Shown here: one piece after another, positions 46,213 through 54,231 of the stretch
Layout: every line of letters starts with the position of its first letter
Position numbering within the stretch: position 1 is the stretch's first letter
DNA from: Sagittula sp. P11
GTDB taxonomy: Bacteria > Pseudomonadota > Alphaproteobacteria > Rhodobacterales > Rhodobacteraceae
Direction: 5' to 3'
Length of the DNA stretch: 64,000 nt
Assembly: GCF_002814095.1 (NCBI RefSeq)
Contig: NZ_CP021913.1
Coordinates: 1,674,001-1,738,000, forward strand
Program-made: the position numbers and the translations under genes
The notes under the pieces: model-generated
Databases searched by the model: none
Told to the model about the DNA's origin: nothing
The model's input: only the letters and a program-made list of their open reading frames with translations

Positions 46213-48978
46213 TCAGGCGTGCGCCATTTGCGGTTCGGCGCGGCGACGGCGCTGCAACCAGACCACCAGCGCCAGGACAAGCAGCGCAGGCAGGTACATC
46301 AGGTACTTCGACGGCTGCGACTGCGGCGCGAGCACCTCGACGATTTCCTGATCCCAGTCGAGACCGACCTGCTGCGCGGGGCTGTCGAAGGCGACGTTGT
46401 CAATGATGACGCTGCCGTCGCGGTCGATGGTCTCGATCCCCGTGGCCATCAGCCTGTCGGCTCCGGTTTCGCCTTCGGGCACCGTCAGCGGCGCGGTGAA
46501 GGTCACCGGATCGCCCACGGCATTCAGGCCGTTCACGGTCAGCCGCATCTCTGTTCCCGGCTGCGCGTCGCCAAGTGCCTGCTCGAACCTTGCGGGTTCG
46601 ACCTGGGCGAACGGCGGTGCCACCATGTCCATCCAGAACCCGGGCCGGAAGAACGTGAAGGCGATGAGCAGGAGCAGCACCGACTCCCAGATCTTGTTCC
46701 GCGCCAGGAACCAGCCCTGCGTGGCCGCCGCGAACAGCAGCATGGCTACGGTCGCCGTGATGAACACGAATATCCCGTGTATCCAGTCCACATCGATCAG
46801 CAGCAAGTCGGTGTTGAAGATGAACAGGAACGGCAGGGCCGCGGTTCTGAGCGAGTAGAAGAACGCCACCACGCCGGTCCGGATCGGGTCACCGCCCGAC
46901 ACCGCCGCCGCCGCGAAGGAGGCAAGCCCCACCGGCGGCGTCACGTCGGCCATGATGCCGAAGTAGAACACGAAGAGGTGCACGGCGATGAGCGGCACGA
47001 TCAGGCCGTTCTGCTGGCCGAGTGTTACGATGACCGGGGCAAGCAGGGCCGAGACGACGATGTAGTTCGCCGTCGTCGGCAGGCCCATCCCGAGGATCAG
47101 CGACAGGATCGCGGTCAGGAACAGGATGGCCAGGATATTGCCGCCCGACAGCACCTCGACCACGTCGGCCAGCGCGGACCCAACGCCGGTCTGGCTGACG
47201 GCGCCCACGATGATACCGGCGGTCGCCGTGGCGATGCCGATGCCGATCATGTTGCGCGCGCCGGCCTCGAGACCTTCGATCAGTTCACGGAACCCGTTGC
47301 GCATCGCGCCGCCCAGATTGCCTTCGCCGCGGAAGATCGCTTCGAGCGGACGCTGGGTGATGAGGATGAACACCATGAAGGCCGCCGCCCAGAAGGCCGA
47401 GAGGCCGGGCGACAGGCGATCCACCATAAGCGCCCAGACAAGGACCACGACTGGCAGGAGGAAGTGCAGACCTGCGCGGATGGTCGGCCCCGGCACCGGC
47501 AGTTTCGTGACGGGCGCGTTGGGGTCTTCCATCTTCAGCCGGTTCTCGCGGCAGGCCACTTTCAGCAGGCCGATGTAGACCGCAACCAGCAGGGCAAAGA
47601 CGATGTACCCGGCGGAGGCACCAAATGCCGGACGGATCCAGCCCATGCCGTAGTAGACCGCGAAGCTGAGCGCGCAGATGACGGCGATGGTAAAGGCGAG
47701 GCTCATCAGCCAGGCGACAAGCGGCTTCGGCTCCACCGCGCGGGGCAGGCCCTGCATGTTCGCCTTCATCGCCTCGAGGTGGACGATATAGACCAGAGCG
47801 ATGTAGGAGATGACGGCCGGCACGAAGGCGTGCTTGACCACGTCGAAGTAGGGAATGCCCACGTATTCGACCATCAGGAACGCCGCGGCGCCCATCACGG
47901 GCGGCATGATCTGACCGTTGACGGAGGACGCCACCTCGACCGCGCCAGCCTTCTCCGACGAGAAGCCGACGCGCTTCATCAGCGGGATGGTGAAGGTGCC
48001 GGTGGTGACCACGTTGGCGATGGAGGAGCCCGAGATCAGGCCTGTCATGGCAGAGGAGACCACGGCCGCCTTGGCCGGTCCGCCACGCATGTGACCCATC
48101 AGCGAGAACGCCACCTGGATGAAGTAGTTGCCGGCGCCCGCCTTATCCAGCAGCGAGCCGAACAGAACGAAGAGGAAGACGAAGGAGGTCGAGACCCCCA
48201 GCGCGATGCCGAACACGCCCTCGGTGGTGATCCACTGGTGGTTCACGACTTCCGAAAGGTTGTTGCCCTTGTGCGCGATGATGCTCGGCATGATCGGTCC
48301 AAGGAACGTGTAGGCGAGGAAGACCGTCGCCACGATCATCAGGGCCGGGCCAAGCGCGCGGCGCGTCGCTTCGAGCAGGATGATGATGCCGATGACCGCC
48401 ACGACGAAATCCGGCGTGATCGGCGCGCCGACCCGCTGGGCAATGGCATCATAAGCGAAGTAGAGATAGAGGGACGTGACGGCGCCAAGCACAGCCAGCA
48501 CCCATTCCCACGGCGGCACGCGATCCTTGGGCGATCCCAGGAGAACGGCGGCGATCATGCCGATGCCGACCAGCGGGATCCACCAGATCGCCGTGTCGTC
48601 CTTTGCACCGTACATGAAGAGGAACGTCAGCAGCGCCGGAACACCGACGCCGAGGATAAGCTGAACCGTGGACCGCGCCGCCGGGTAGGCGAGGAAGGCA
48701 AGGAACAGCGCGAAGGCAAGGTGGAACGACCGGGCTTCGGTGTCGTTGAACACGCCGAACCGCAGCATGAAGGGCAGCGGGCTGGCGATCCAGAGCTGGA
48801 ACAGAGACCAGACGATCGCGGTCCAGGTGATCAGCTTGCTGATCGCGGGCGATGGTGACCTGCCGCCGGTGTCCGAGGAGGCGACCAGTTCGTCGATTTC
48901 CGCCTGGGTCAATCCGCTTTTTCCGGCGGCTGCGTTTTCCACGGCGGCCGCTTCGAATTGATTGTCTCTGTCAGTCAT
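46213..48978 (-). CDS. TRAP transporter fused permease (DctQM type)
   Basis: A 921-residue fused small-plus-large TRAP permease with about 18-20 hydrophobic segments. The DctM half carries GSIANVVTTGTFTIPLMKR, NGQIMPPVMGAAAFLMVEY, ILGMGLPTTANYIVVSALLAP and ADVTPPVGLASFAAAA. The C-terminal 150 residues match the DUF3394 tail found on TAXI-TRAP permeases. It works with the TAXI binding protein encoded upstream. Substrates of TAXI systems are poorly known; glutamate and 2-oxoglutarate are reported examples. Confidence 0.95.
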   Translation of the reverse strand: MTDRDNQFEAAAVENAAAGKSGLTQAEIDELVASSDTGGRSPSPAISKLITWTAIVWSLFQLWIASPLPFMLRFGVFNDTEARSFHLAFALFLAFLAYPAARSTVQLILGVGVPALLTFLFMYGAKDDTAIWWIPLVGIGMIAAVLLGSPKDRVPPWEWVLAVLGAVTSLYLYFAYDAIAQRVGAPITPDFVVAVIGIIILLEATRRALGPALMIVATVFLAYTFLGPIMPSIIAHKGNNLSEVVNHQWITTEGVFGIALGVSTSFVFLFVLFGSLLDKAGAGNYFIQVAFSLMGHMRGGPAKAAVVSSAMTGLISGSSIANVVTTGTFTIPLMKRVGFSSEKAGAVEVASSVNGQIMPPVMGAAAFLMVEYVGIPYFDVVKHAFVPAVISYIALVYIVHLEAMKANMQGLPRAVEPKPLVAWLMSLAFTIAVICALSFAVYYGMGWIRPAFGASAGYIVFALLVAVYIGLLKVACRENRLKMEDPNAPVTKLPVPGPTIRAGLHFLLPVVVLVWALMVDRLSPGLSAFWAAAFMVFILITQRPLEAIFRGEGNLGGAMRNGFRELIEGLEAGARNMIGIGIATATAGIIVGAVSQTGVGSALADVVEVLSGGNILAILFLTAILSLILGMGLPTTANYIVVSALLAPVIVTLGQQNGLIVPLIAVHLFVFYFGIMADVTPPVGLASFAAAAVSGGDPIRTGVVAFFYSLRTAALPFLFIFNTDLLLIDVDWIHGIFVFITATVAMLLFAAATQGWFLARNKIWESVLLLLIAFTFFRPGFWMDMVAPPFAQVEPARFEQALGDAQPGTEMRLTVNGLNAVGDPVTFTAPLTVPEGETGADRLMATGIETIDRDGSVIIDNVAFDSPAQQVGLDWDQEIVEVLAPQSQPSKYLMYLPALLVLALVVWLQRRRRAEPQMAHA

Positions 48979-49035
48979 GTCCGTCCCCCGGTTGCCGCTG
49001 TTTGTTCAGCGCCGGCCCATCGTTCGTGGGCTCGG

Positions 49036-49062
49036 GGCACCCCCGCGTTTTGCGGAGGTGCC
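49036..49062 (-). other. Intercistronic hairpin between TAXI and permease genes
   Basis: GGCACCCCCGC (49036-49046) and GCGGAGGTGCC (49052-49062) form an 11-bp stem (one G-T type pair) with a five-base loop. It lies in the 109-base gap between the binding-protein and permease genes, with no U-run in the reading direction. Such structures often stabilise the upstream mRNA, giving more binding protein than permease. Confidence 0.65.
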
Positions 49063-49087
49063 GGTCTTTTGACTCAGGTTCTTGGGA

Positions 49088-50053
49088 TCACTCGATCCAG
49101 CCGCGCTCGCGGTAGTACTTCTCTGCGCCCGGGTGCAGCGGTGCGCTGAGACCGGCAGAGATCATCTCTTCTTCCTGAAGGGTGGAGAATGCCGGGTGAA
49201 GACCCTTGAAGCGGTCGAAGTTGTCGAACACCGCCTTCACGACTTCGTAGACCACATCGTCCGGAACGTCGGAGGAAGTCACGAAGGTCGCCTTCACACC
49301 GAAGGTTTCCACGTCATCGGGGTTGCCCGCGTACATGCCGCCCGGGATCACCGCCTTGGCGTAATACGGGTTTTCGGACACCAGCTTGTCGATGGCCTCG
49401 CCGGTCACCGGCACGAGCTTCGCATCGACGGTGGAGGTCGCTTCCTGGATCGAACCGTTCGGGTGGCCGACGGTGTAGATGATGGCATCCACCTTGTTGT
49501 CACCCAGAGCCGCCGACTGCTCGGCCGGCTTCAGCTCGGATGCGAGCGCGAAGTCTGCATCGGACTTGCCCATCGCGTTCAGCACGACATCCATGGTGGC
49601 GCGCTGGCCGGAACCCGGGTTGCCGACGTTCACGCGCTTGCCGAACAGTTCGTCAAAGGACGATACGCCGCTGTCGGCACGTGCCACGACGGTGAAGGGT
49701 TCGCTGTGGACGGAGAACACGGCGCGTTCCTTGTCGAACTGCTTGCCCTCGAATTCCGACGTGCCGTTGTACGCGTGGTACTGCCAGTCGGACTGGGCGA
49801 CGCCCATGTCCATGTCGCCCGCAGCAATCGCGTTGATGTTCGCGATGGAGCCGCCGGTCGACGGCGCTGTGCACTTGATGCCGGTTTCGGCCGTATTACG
49901 GTTGACCAGACGACAGATCGACTGACCCACGACATAGTACACGCCGGTCTGACCGCCGGTGCCGATGGTGATGAAGCGTTCCTCCGCCGTCGCGACGGTG
50001 CCCATCATGGCAATCGCGGCACCCAAAGTGGCGAATTTAAATGATTTCATCAT
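49088..50053 (-). CDS. TAXI family TRAP transporter solute-binding protein
   Basis: A 321-residue periplasmic binding protein with signal peptide (MMKSFKFATLGAAIAMMGTVATA). TAXI features: FITIGTGGQTGVYYVVGQSICRLVNR, then CTAPSTGGSIANINAIAAGDMDMGVAQSDW and GKRVNVGNPGSGQRATMD. It captures the substrate for the fused permease downstream. Start is ATG 50053 or the adjacent ATG 50050, both served by GGGAGAAA. First structural gene of the minus-strand set, 147 bases from the regulator gene. Confidence 0.95.
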   Translation of the reverse strand: MMKSFKFATLGAAIAMMGTVATAEERFITIGTGGQTGVYYVVGQSICRLVNRNTAETGIKCTAPSTGGSIANINAIAAGDMDMGVAQSDWQYHAYNGTSEFEGKQFDKERAVFSVHSEPFTVVARADSGVSSFDELFGKRVNVGNPGSGQRATMDVVLNAMGKSDADFALASELKPAEQSAALGDNKVDAIIYTVGHPNGSIQEATSTVDAKLVPVTGEAIDKLVSENPYYAKAVIPGGMYAGNPDDVETFGVKATFVTSSDVPDDVVYEVVKAVFDNFDRFKGLHPAFSTLQEEEMISAGLSAPLHPGAEKYYRERGWIE

Positions 50054-50149
50054 TTTCTCCCTGTTTTTTGGGCCGCACCCGTGTTGGTGCGTGCGACCCT
50101 GTTGATACGGAAAAGGCTAGCAGCCTTTCGCCGCATGACAACCCAAAGT

Positions 50150-50182
50150 CGAAACCGACATTCGATATCCCGAAAACGACAT
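50150..50182. promoter_or_regulatory. Candidate operator pair upstream of the TAXI gene
   Basis: CGAAACCGACAT (50150-50161) and CGAAAACGACAT (50171-50182) are direct repeats differing at one base, 21 bases apart. Between them TTCGATATCCCGAA (50161-50174) is an imperfect palindrome. Position about 100-130 bases before the TAXI start fits control by the neighbouring PuuR-like protein; binding is inferred. Confidence 0.5.
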
Positions 50183-50200
50183 CGTGTGTCGCTGATCGGA

Positions 50201-50770
50201 TCAGAAAGTCGGCGGAGTGCAAGCGCTGATCACCACGCAGGGCGCATCGCTGATATTGCGGAACCGATGCGGGAGCTGGCTGCTGAAAAGATAGCCGTCA
50301 CCCGGGTTGAGCACCCGGACCTGGTCGGCGACCGTGACCTCGATCAGGCCGGACACGACGATCCCGGCCTCTTCTCCTTCGTGGCGCAGCAGTTCCGGGC
50401 CGGTGTCCGATCCGGCGGGGTAGGTTTCATGCAGAACCTGGAGCGAGTGGCGCGAGGCATCGCCGAGTTGCCGCAGCGAAACCCGGGCAGCGCCGATACC
50501 CAGCCCGACGTCCTGAGGGGACAGTTCAATGTATTCGTCCGGGGCGTAGAAGTACTTCGGCGTCTTGCGCTGTTCGACGACCGAGAAGAACTCGGACAGG
50601 TTCATCGGTATGGCATCGAGCAGCCGCTTGAGCGAAGCGACGGAGGGGCTGGACTTGTTCTGCTCGATCAGGGAGATCGCGCTGCTGGTCAGACCGGCGC
50701 GCCCAGCCAGATCACGCTGGGACATCCCGCGCGATTCGCGCACCTCCCGAAGTCTTCCGCCGATGTCCAA
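50201..50770 (-). CDS. PuuR-like XRE/cupin transcriptional regulator
   Basis: A 189-residue regulator with an XRE helix-turn-helix (GRLREVRESRGMSQRDLAGRAGLTSSAISLIEQ) followed by a cupin_2 sensor domain (LLRHEGEEAGIVVSGLIEVTV, GDGYLFSSQLPHRFRN). It ends SACTPPTF, close to the end of E. coli PuuR, the putrescine-utilisation repressor (185 residues). I choose TTG 50770: GGGAG lies nine bases upstream and the product starts with the family-typical DIGGRLR. The frame continues to a TTG at 50824. It lies between the TRAP-decarboxylase set and the divergent aminotransferase gene. Confidence 0.88.
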   Translation of the reverse strand: MDIGGRLREVRESRGMSQRDLAGRAGLTSSAISLIEQNKSSPSVASLKRLLDAIPMNLSEFFSVVEQRKTPKYFYAPDEYIELSPQDVGLGIGAARVSLRQLGDASRHSLQVLHETYPAGSDTGPELLRHEGEEAGIVVSGLIEVTVADQVRVLNPGDGYLFSSQLPHRFRNISDAPCVVISACTPPTF

Positions 50771-50830
50771 GCGATGAATCTCCCTTGCCACTGTGTCAAT
50801 TTTATTAAGCGATGGGATTGCCAAACGGTC

Positions 50831-50942
50831 AACCGAATTTTTGAAGCAAACGAATTCAATCGGTTGGAGCCACTATAAACTGCACGGCGAATGCAACTTC
50901 TAATTCTGTTGACAAATAAAGTGGCCAAGCATCAAGTATACT
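50831..50942. promoter_or_regulatory. Divergent promoter region of puuR-like and gabT-like genes
   Basis: AACCGA (50831-50836) and TCGGTT (50860-50865) form an inverted repeat with EcoRI-like GAATTC between. TTGACA at 50909-50914 is a good -35 box; TATACT at 50937-50942 resembles a -10 box, but the 22-base gap is too long for both to act together. The area is clearly AT-richer than its surroundings. Confidence 0.4.
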
Positions 50943-50970
50943 GATTGCATCGAGCGCAGGGAGACCCGCC

Positions 50971-52416
50971 ATGACCACTGCAACTGAACCGCCCAAAGGC
51001 CGCTCCCGCAGCGCGGCCAAATCGTCCGGTAGCACGGCAAAGACGCGCACCCGAACCGCAACTGAGAAGGCCAAATCTGCGCCTTCCGTCACCGCCCAAA
51101 CATCCTCCGCCTCGAACGCGGCCCTGCTCGCGCGTCGCGAGGCAGCCGTCGCGCGCGGCGTGGCCTCCGCCGCCCCGGTCTTCGCCGACCGTGCCGAGAA
51201 CGCGGAGCTCTGGGACGTTGAAGGCAACCGGTTCATCGACTTCGCGGGCGGCATCGCCGTCCTGAACACCGGCCACCGCCACCCCGACGTGATCGCCGCG
51301 GCCAAGGCACAGGAAGACCGTTTCACCCACACCTCGTTCCAGGTCGTGCCCTATGAGCCCTACGTGGCTCTGGCCGAAAAGCTGAACGCGCTGGCGCCGG
51401 GCGATTTCCCGAAGAAGTCGCTGCTGGTCACCACCGGTGCCGAGGCAGTCGAGAACGCAGTCAAGATCGCCCGCGCCGCTACCGGCCGTCCGGGCGTCAT
51501 CGCCTTCACCGCGGGCTACCATGGACGCACCCTGCTGACGCTTGGCCTGACCGGCAAGGTTTCGCCCTACAAGCGCGACGTCGGTCCCTTCCCGACCGAC
51601 CTCTACCGCGTTCCGTTCCCGAGCCAGCGTGACAACATCACCGTTGCCGATTCGATCCGCGCACTGGAAACGCTCTTCCTCACAGACGCTCAGCCGGATC
51701 GCGTCGCCGCGATCATCCTCGAACCGGTGCTGGGCGAAGGTGGCTATCACCCCGTCCCGGCCGAACTGTTCCAGGCCCTGCGCGCGATCTGTGACCGCGA
51801 AGGCATCCTGCTGATTTCGGACGAGATCCAGGCAGGCTTCGGCCGGACCGGCACTTGGTTCGCGGTGGAGCATTCCGGCGTCGCGCCTGACCTCATCACT
51901 GTCGCGAAGAGCATGGCAGGCGGCTATCCGATCGCCGGTGTCATTGGCCGCGCCGATGTCATGGATGCCATGGCCCCCGGCGGTCTCGGCGGCACCTATG
52001 GTGGCAACCCGGTGGCATGTGCCGCGGCACTTGCCGCCATCGAGGCCATCGAGTCCGAGGGGCTTCTGGCCCGGTCGACCGCCATGGGAGAGGCCATGCG
52101 CGCGCGCTTTGCCGACATGGGCGCCCGTGTTGCGCCCTACCGCATGTGGGACATCCGCGGCATCGGCGCCATGCTGGCGGTCGAATTCGTGACCGATTTC
52201 GAGACGGCCACCCCGGATGCGGCTCTGACCAAGGCTGTCGTGGCCCACGCCCTGAAGCGGGGCCTGATCCTTCTGGCCTGCGGCATGCACGGAAACGCGG
52301 TCCGGATCATGGTGCCGCTGACCGCGTCCGACGCGATCATCGACGAAGGCATCGCGATCTTCGAAGCGGCGCTTGCCGCGGCCATGGCCGATCAAGCCGC
52401 CGCCCATTCGGCCTGA
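50971..52416 (+). CDS. gabT: GabT-like 4-aminobutyrate aminotransferase with N-terminal extension
   Basis: A 481-residue class III PLP aminotransferase, closest in pattern to GABA aminotransferase. Blocks: DFAGGIAVLNTGHRHP, VTTGAEAVENAVKIAR, AGYHGRT, ILEPVLGEGGYHP, SDEIQAGFGRTGTWFA and the PLP lysine Lys313 in ITVAKSMAGG. The family core starts about residue 49. The first 48 residues are a low-complexity Ser/Ala/Thr/Lys/Arg-rich tail with no alternative in-frame ATG. GGGAGA precedes the ATG. In Puu-type pathways GABA aminotransferase handles the end product, matching the divergent PuuR-like gene. A terminator follows. Confidence 0.87.
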   Translation: MTTATEPPKGRSRSAAKSSGSTAKTRTRTATEKAKSAPSVTAQTSSASNAALLARREAAVARGVASAAPVFADRAENAELWDVEGNRFIDFAGGIAVLNTGHRHPDVIAAAKAQEDRFTHTSFQVVPYEPYVALAEKLNALAPGDFPKKSLLVTTGAEAVENAVKIARAATGRPGVIAFTAGYHGRTLLTLGLTGKVSPYKRDVGPFPTDLYRVPFPSQRDNITVADSIRALETLFLTDAQPDRVAAIILEPVLGEGGYHPVPAELFQALRAICDREGILLISDEIQAGFGRTGTWFAVEHSGVAPDLITVAKSMAGGYPIAGVIGRADVMDAMAPGGLGGTYGGNPVACAAALAAIEAIESEGLLARSTAMGEAMRARFADMGARVAPYRMWDIRGIGAMLAVEFVTDFETATPDAALTKAVVAHALKRGLILLACGMHGNAVRIMVPLTASDAIIDEGIAIFEAALAAAMADQAAAHSA

Positions 52417-52432
52417 ACCTGCTGAAACACAA

Positions 52433-52463
52433 AAGCCGGGGCGTTATAGCCCCGGCTTGATTC
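52433..52463 (+). terminator. Intrinsic terminator after gabT
   Basis: AAGCCGGGGC (52433-52442) pairs perfectly with GCCCCGGCTT (52449-52458) around a six-base loop, followed by GATTC. The T-run is weak but the stem is strong. Confidence 0.8.
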
Positions 52464-52528
52464 TTTGGGCCATCACAGGCCACGCTGGAGCAGGCCACAA
52501 TCGCCGTCCAGCCACCTGGGAGCCTGCA

Positions 52529-53848
52529 ATGTCACACATCTTTCCGCGCCATACCCGGCAAAGCCCGCCCGTCGCCGTAAAGGGCGACGGCTGCTACCTG
52601 ATCGACGCAAACGGGAAGCGGTATCTCGACGGCTCTGGCGGCGCGGCAGTGTCCTGTCTGGGGCACAGCGACCGGACGGTGATCGACGCGATCAAGGCTC
52701 AGGTCGACGAACTTGCCTTTGCCCACACCGGGTTCTTCACCTCTGCCCCCGCAGAAGCGCTGGCCGATCTGCTGATCGCCCATGCACCAGAGGGCATCGA
52801 CCGCGTCTACCTCGTGTCGGGTGGCTCCGAGGCCACCGAGGCCGCGATCAAGCTGGCCCGCCAGTATTGGGTCGAAAAGGGTGAGCCTCAACGCAGCAAG
52901 CTGATCGCACGCAAGCAAAGCTATCACGGCAACACCATCGGGGCCCTCAGCGCGGGTGGCAACGAATGGCGCCGCGCCCAGTTCGGGCCGCTCCTGCTGG
53001 ACGTGAGCCACATAAACCCATGCTACGAATATCGCTTCCGGCTCGATGGGGAGAGCCTCGAGGACTACGGCCTGCGCGCGGCCCAGGCATTGGAAGACGA
53101 GATCCTGAGGTTGGGACCGGAGACCGTCATGGCCTTCATGGCCGAACCGGTGGTTGGCGCAACCGCCGGTGCCCTCACACCCGCACCCGGGTATTTCAGG
53201 AGGATCCGAGAAATCTGCGACCGCTACGGTGTCCTGCTGATCCTGGATGAAGTGATGTGCGGAATGGGTCGTACCGGGTCGTTGTTCGCCTGCGAACAGG
53301 ACGGGATCGCCCCGGACATCCTCTGTATCGCGAAGGGGCTGGGAGCGGGTTACCAACCTATCGGCGCGATGCTGTGCTCTGCCGAGATCTATGGCGCCAT
53401 CGAGGCAGGTTCCGGCTTCTTCCAGCACGGCCATACGTACATCGGCCATCCGACCGCCGCCGCCGCCGGCCATGCGGTACTCACAGCGTTATTGGAGCGT
53501 GACCTGATTGCGCGCGTGCAGGACCAGGGCCGCAAACTGGAAGAGTGCCTTGTCGACCGCTTCGGGCAGCATCCGCACGTTGGCGACCTGCGCGGCCGCG
53601 GTCTGTTCCGGGGCATCGAGCTGGTCGCGGACCGGCCCACCAAAGCCCCGTTCGATCCCGCAAAAGGCGTCGCAGGCAAGATCAAGAAAGCCGCATTCGA
53701 AGCCGGACTTATTTGCTACCCGATGTCAGGGACGATTGACGGGCGGAACGGCGATCACATCCTCCTGGCCCCGCCCTTCATCATCGATGACGATCAGTTG
53801 CAGGAACTGACCGACAAGCTGGCCGTTGCAGTGGATGCGGTGATCTGA
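52529..53848 (+). CDS. Class III aminotransferase, substrate unknown
   Basis: A 439-residue aspartate-aminotransferase-family (class III) enzyme. Blocks: YLDGSGGAAVSCLGH, LVSGGSEATEAAIKLARQYW, RKQSYHGNT, FMAEPVVGATAGALTP, LDEVMCGMGRTGSLFA and the PLP lysine Lys269 in CIAKGLGAGYQ. It resembles the omega-amino acid or polyamine:pyruvate branch rather than GabT. The start at 52529 has GGGAG upstream and separates it from the gabT terminator. It is the last gene before the IS element. Confidence 0.87.
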   Translation: MSHIFPRHTRQSPPVAVKGDGCYLIDANGKRYLDGSGGAAVSCLGHSDRTVIDAIKAQVDELAFAHTGFFTSAPAEALADLLIAHAPEGIDRVYLVSGGSEATEAAIKLARQYWVEKGEPQRSKLIARKQSYHGNTIGALSAGGNEWRRAQFGPLLLDVSHINPCYEYRFRLDGESLEDYGLRAAQALEDEILRLGPETVMAFMAEPVVGATAGALTPAPGYFRRIREICDRYGVLLILDEVMCGMGRTGSLFACEQDGIAPDILCIAKGLGAGYQPIGAMLCSAEIYGAIEAGSGFFQHGHTYIGHPTAAAAGHAVLTALLERDLIARVQDQGRKLEECLVDRFGQHPHVGDLRGRGLFRGIELVADRPTKAPFDPAKGVAGKIKKAAFEAGLICYPMSGTIDGRNGDHILLAPPFIIDDDQLQELTDKLAVAVDAVI

Positions 53849-53901
53849 ACGCGCGGGACGGCGGGGCGTTGGCTTTCATCGCGGCCTGCAACCACCGAAT
53901 T

Positions 53902-53912
53902 TGACCTGCCAC
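53902..53912 (+). repeat. Left terminal inverted repeat of the IS element
   Basis: TGACCTGCCAC, matching the complement of 55162-55172. Beyond base 11 matches are scattered (for example a shared TTT), as usual for imperfect IS3-type ends. Confidence 0.75.
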
Positions 53913-53964
53913 GGGATTTTTCCTCCACCGTCGATTAGAGTCCGGCCCAACCTGAGGACGGACA

Positions 53965-54231
53965 ATGAAGCGAACGAGATTCACGGACGAGCAGATCATC
54001 GGCATCCTGGCCGAGCATGAGGCCGGCGCGAAGTGCGCCGATCTATGCCGCAAGCACGGCATGTCGGAAGGCACCTTCTACAACTGGAAGGCCAAGTTCG
54101 GTGGCATGACGGTATCAGAGGCCAAGCGGCTGAAGGCGCTTGAGGATGAGAACGCCAAGTTGAAGAAGCTTCTGGCCGAACAGATGCTGGATCTGGCGGC
54201 GATGAAGGATCTGGTTTCAAAAAAGTGGTAG
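53965..54231 (+). CDS. IS3-family transposase OrfA
   Basis: An 88-residue OrfA. The helix-turn-helix is [44 protein letters not shown] leucine-zipper-like helix follows, [19 protein letters not shown]. The slippery heptamer A_AAA_AAG at 54219-54225 is in the zero frame near its end, so a -1 shift can fuse it to OrfB as OrfAB, the active transposase of this family. Confidence 0.94.
   Translation: MKRTRFTDEQIIGILAEHEAGAKCADLCRKHGMSEGTFYNWKAKFGGMTVSEAKRLKALEDENAKLKKLLAEQMLDLAAMKDLVSKKW

Noticed and set aside
46162-48858. Long open frame (898 codons) opposite the TRAP permease
   Set aside because: Asp/Arg/His-rich translation is the complement of a hydrophobic membrane protein; no signature and no ribosome site.
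50909-50942. TTGACA and TATACT as one sigma70 promoter for gabT
   Set aside because: The 22-base spacing is too long; either box may belong to another promoter.
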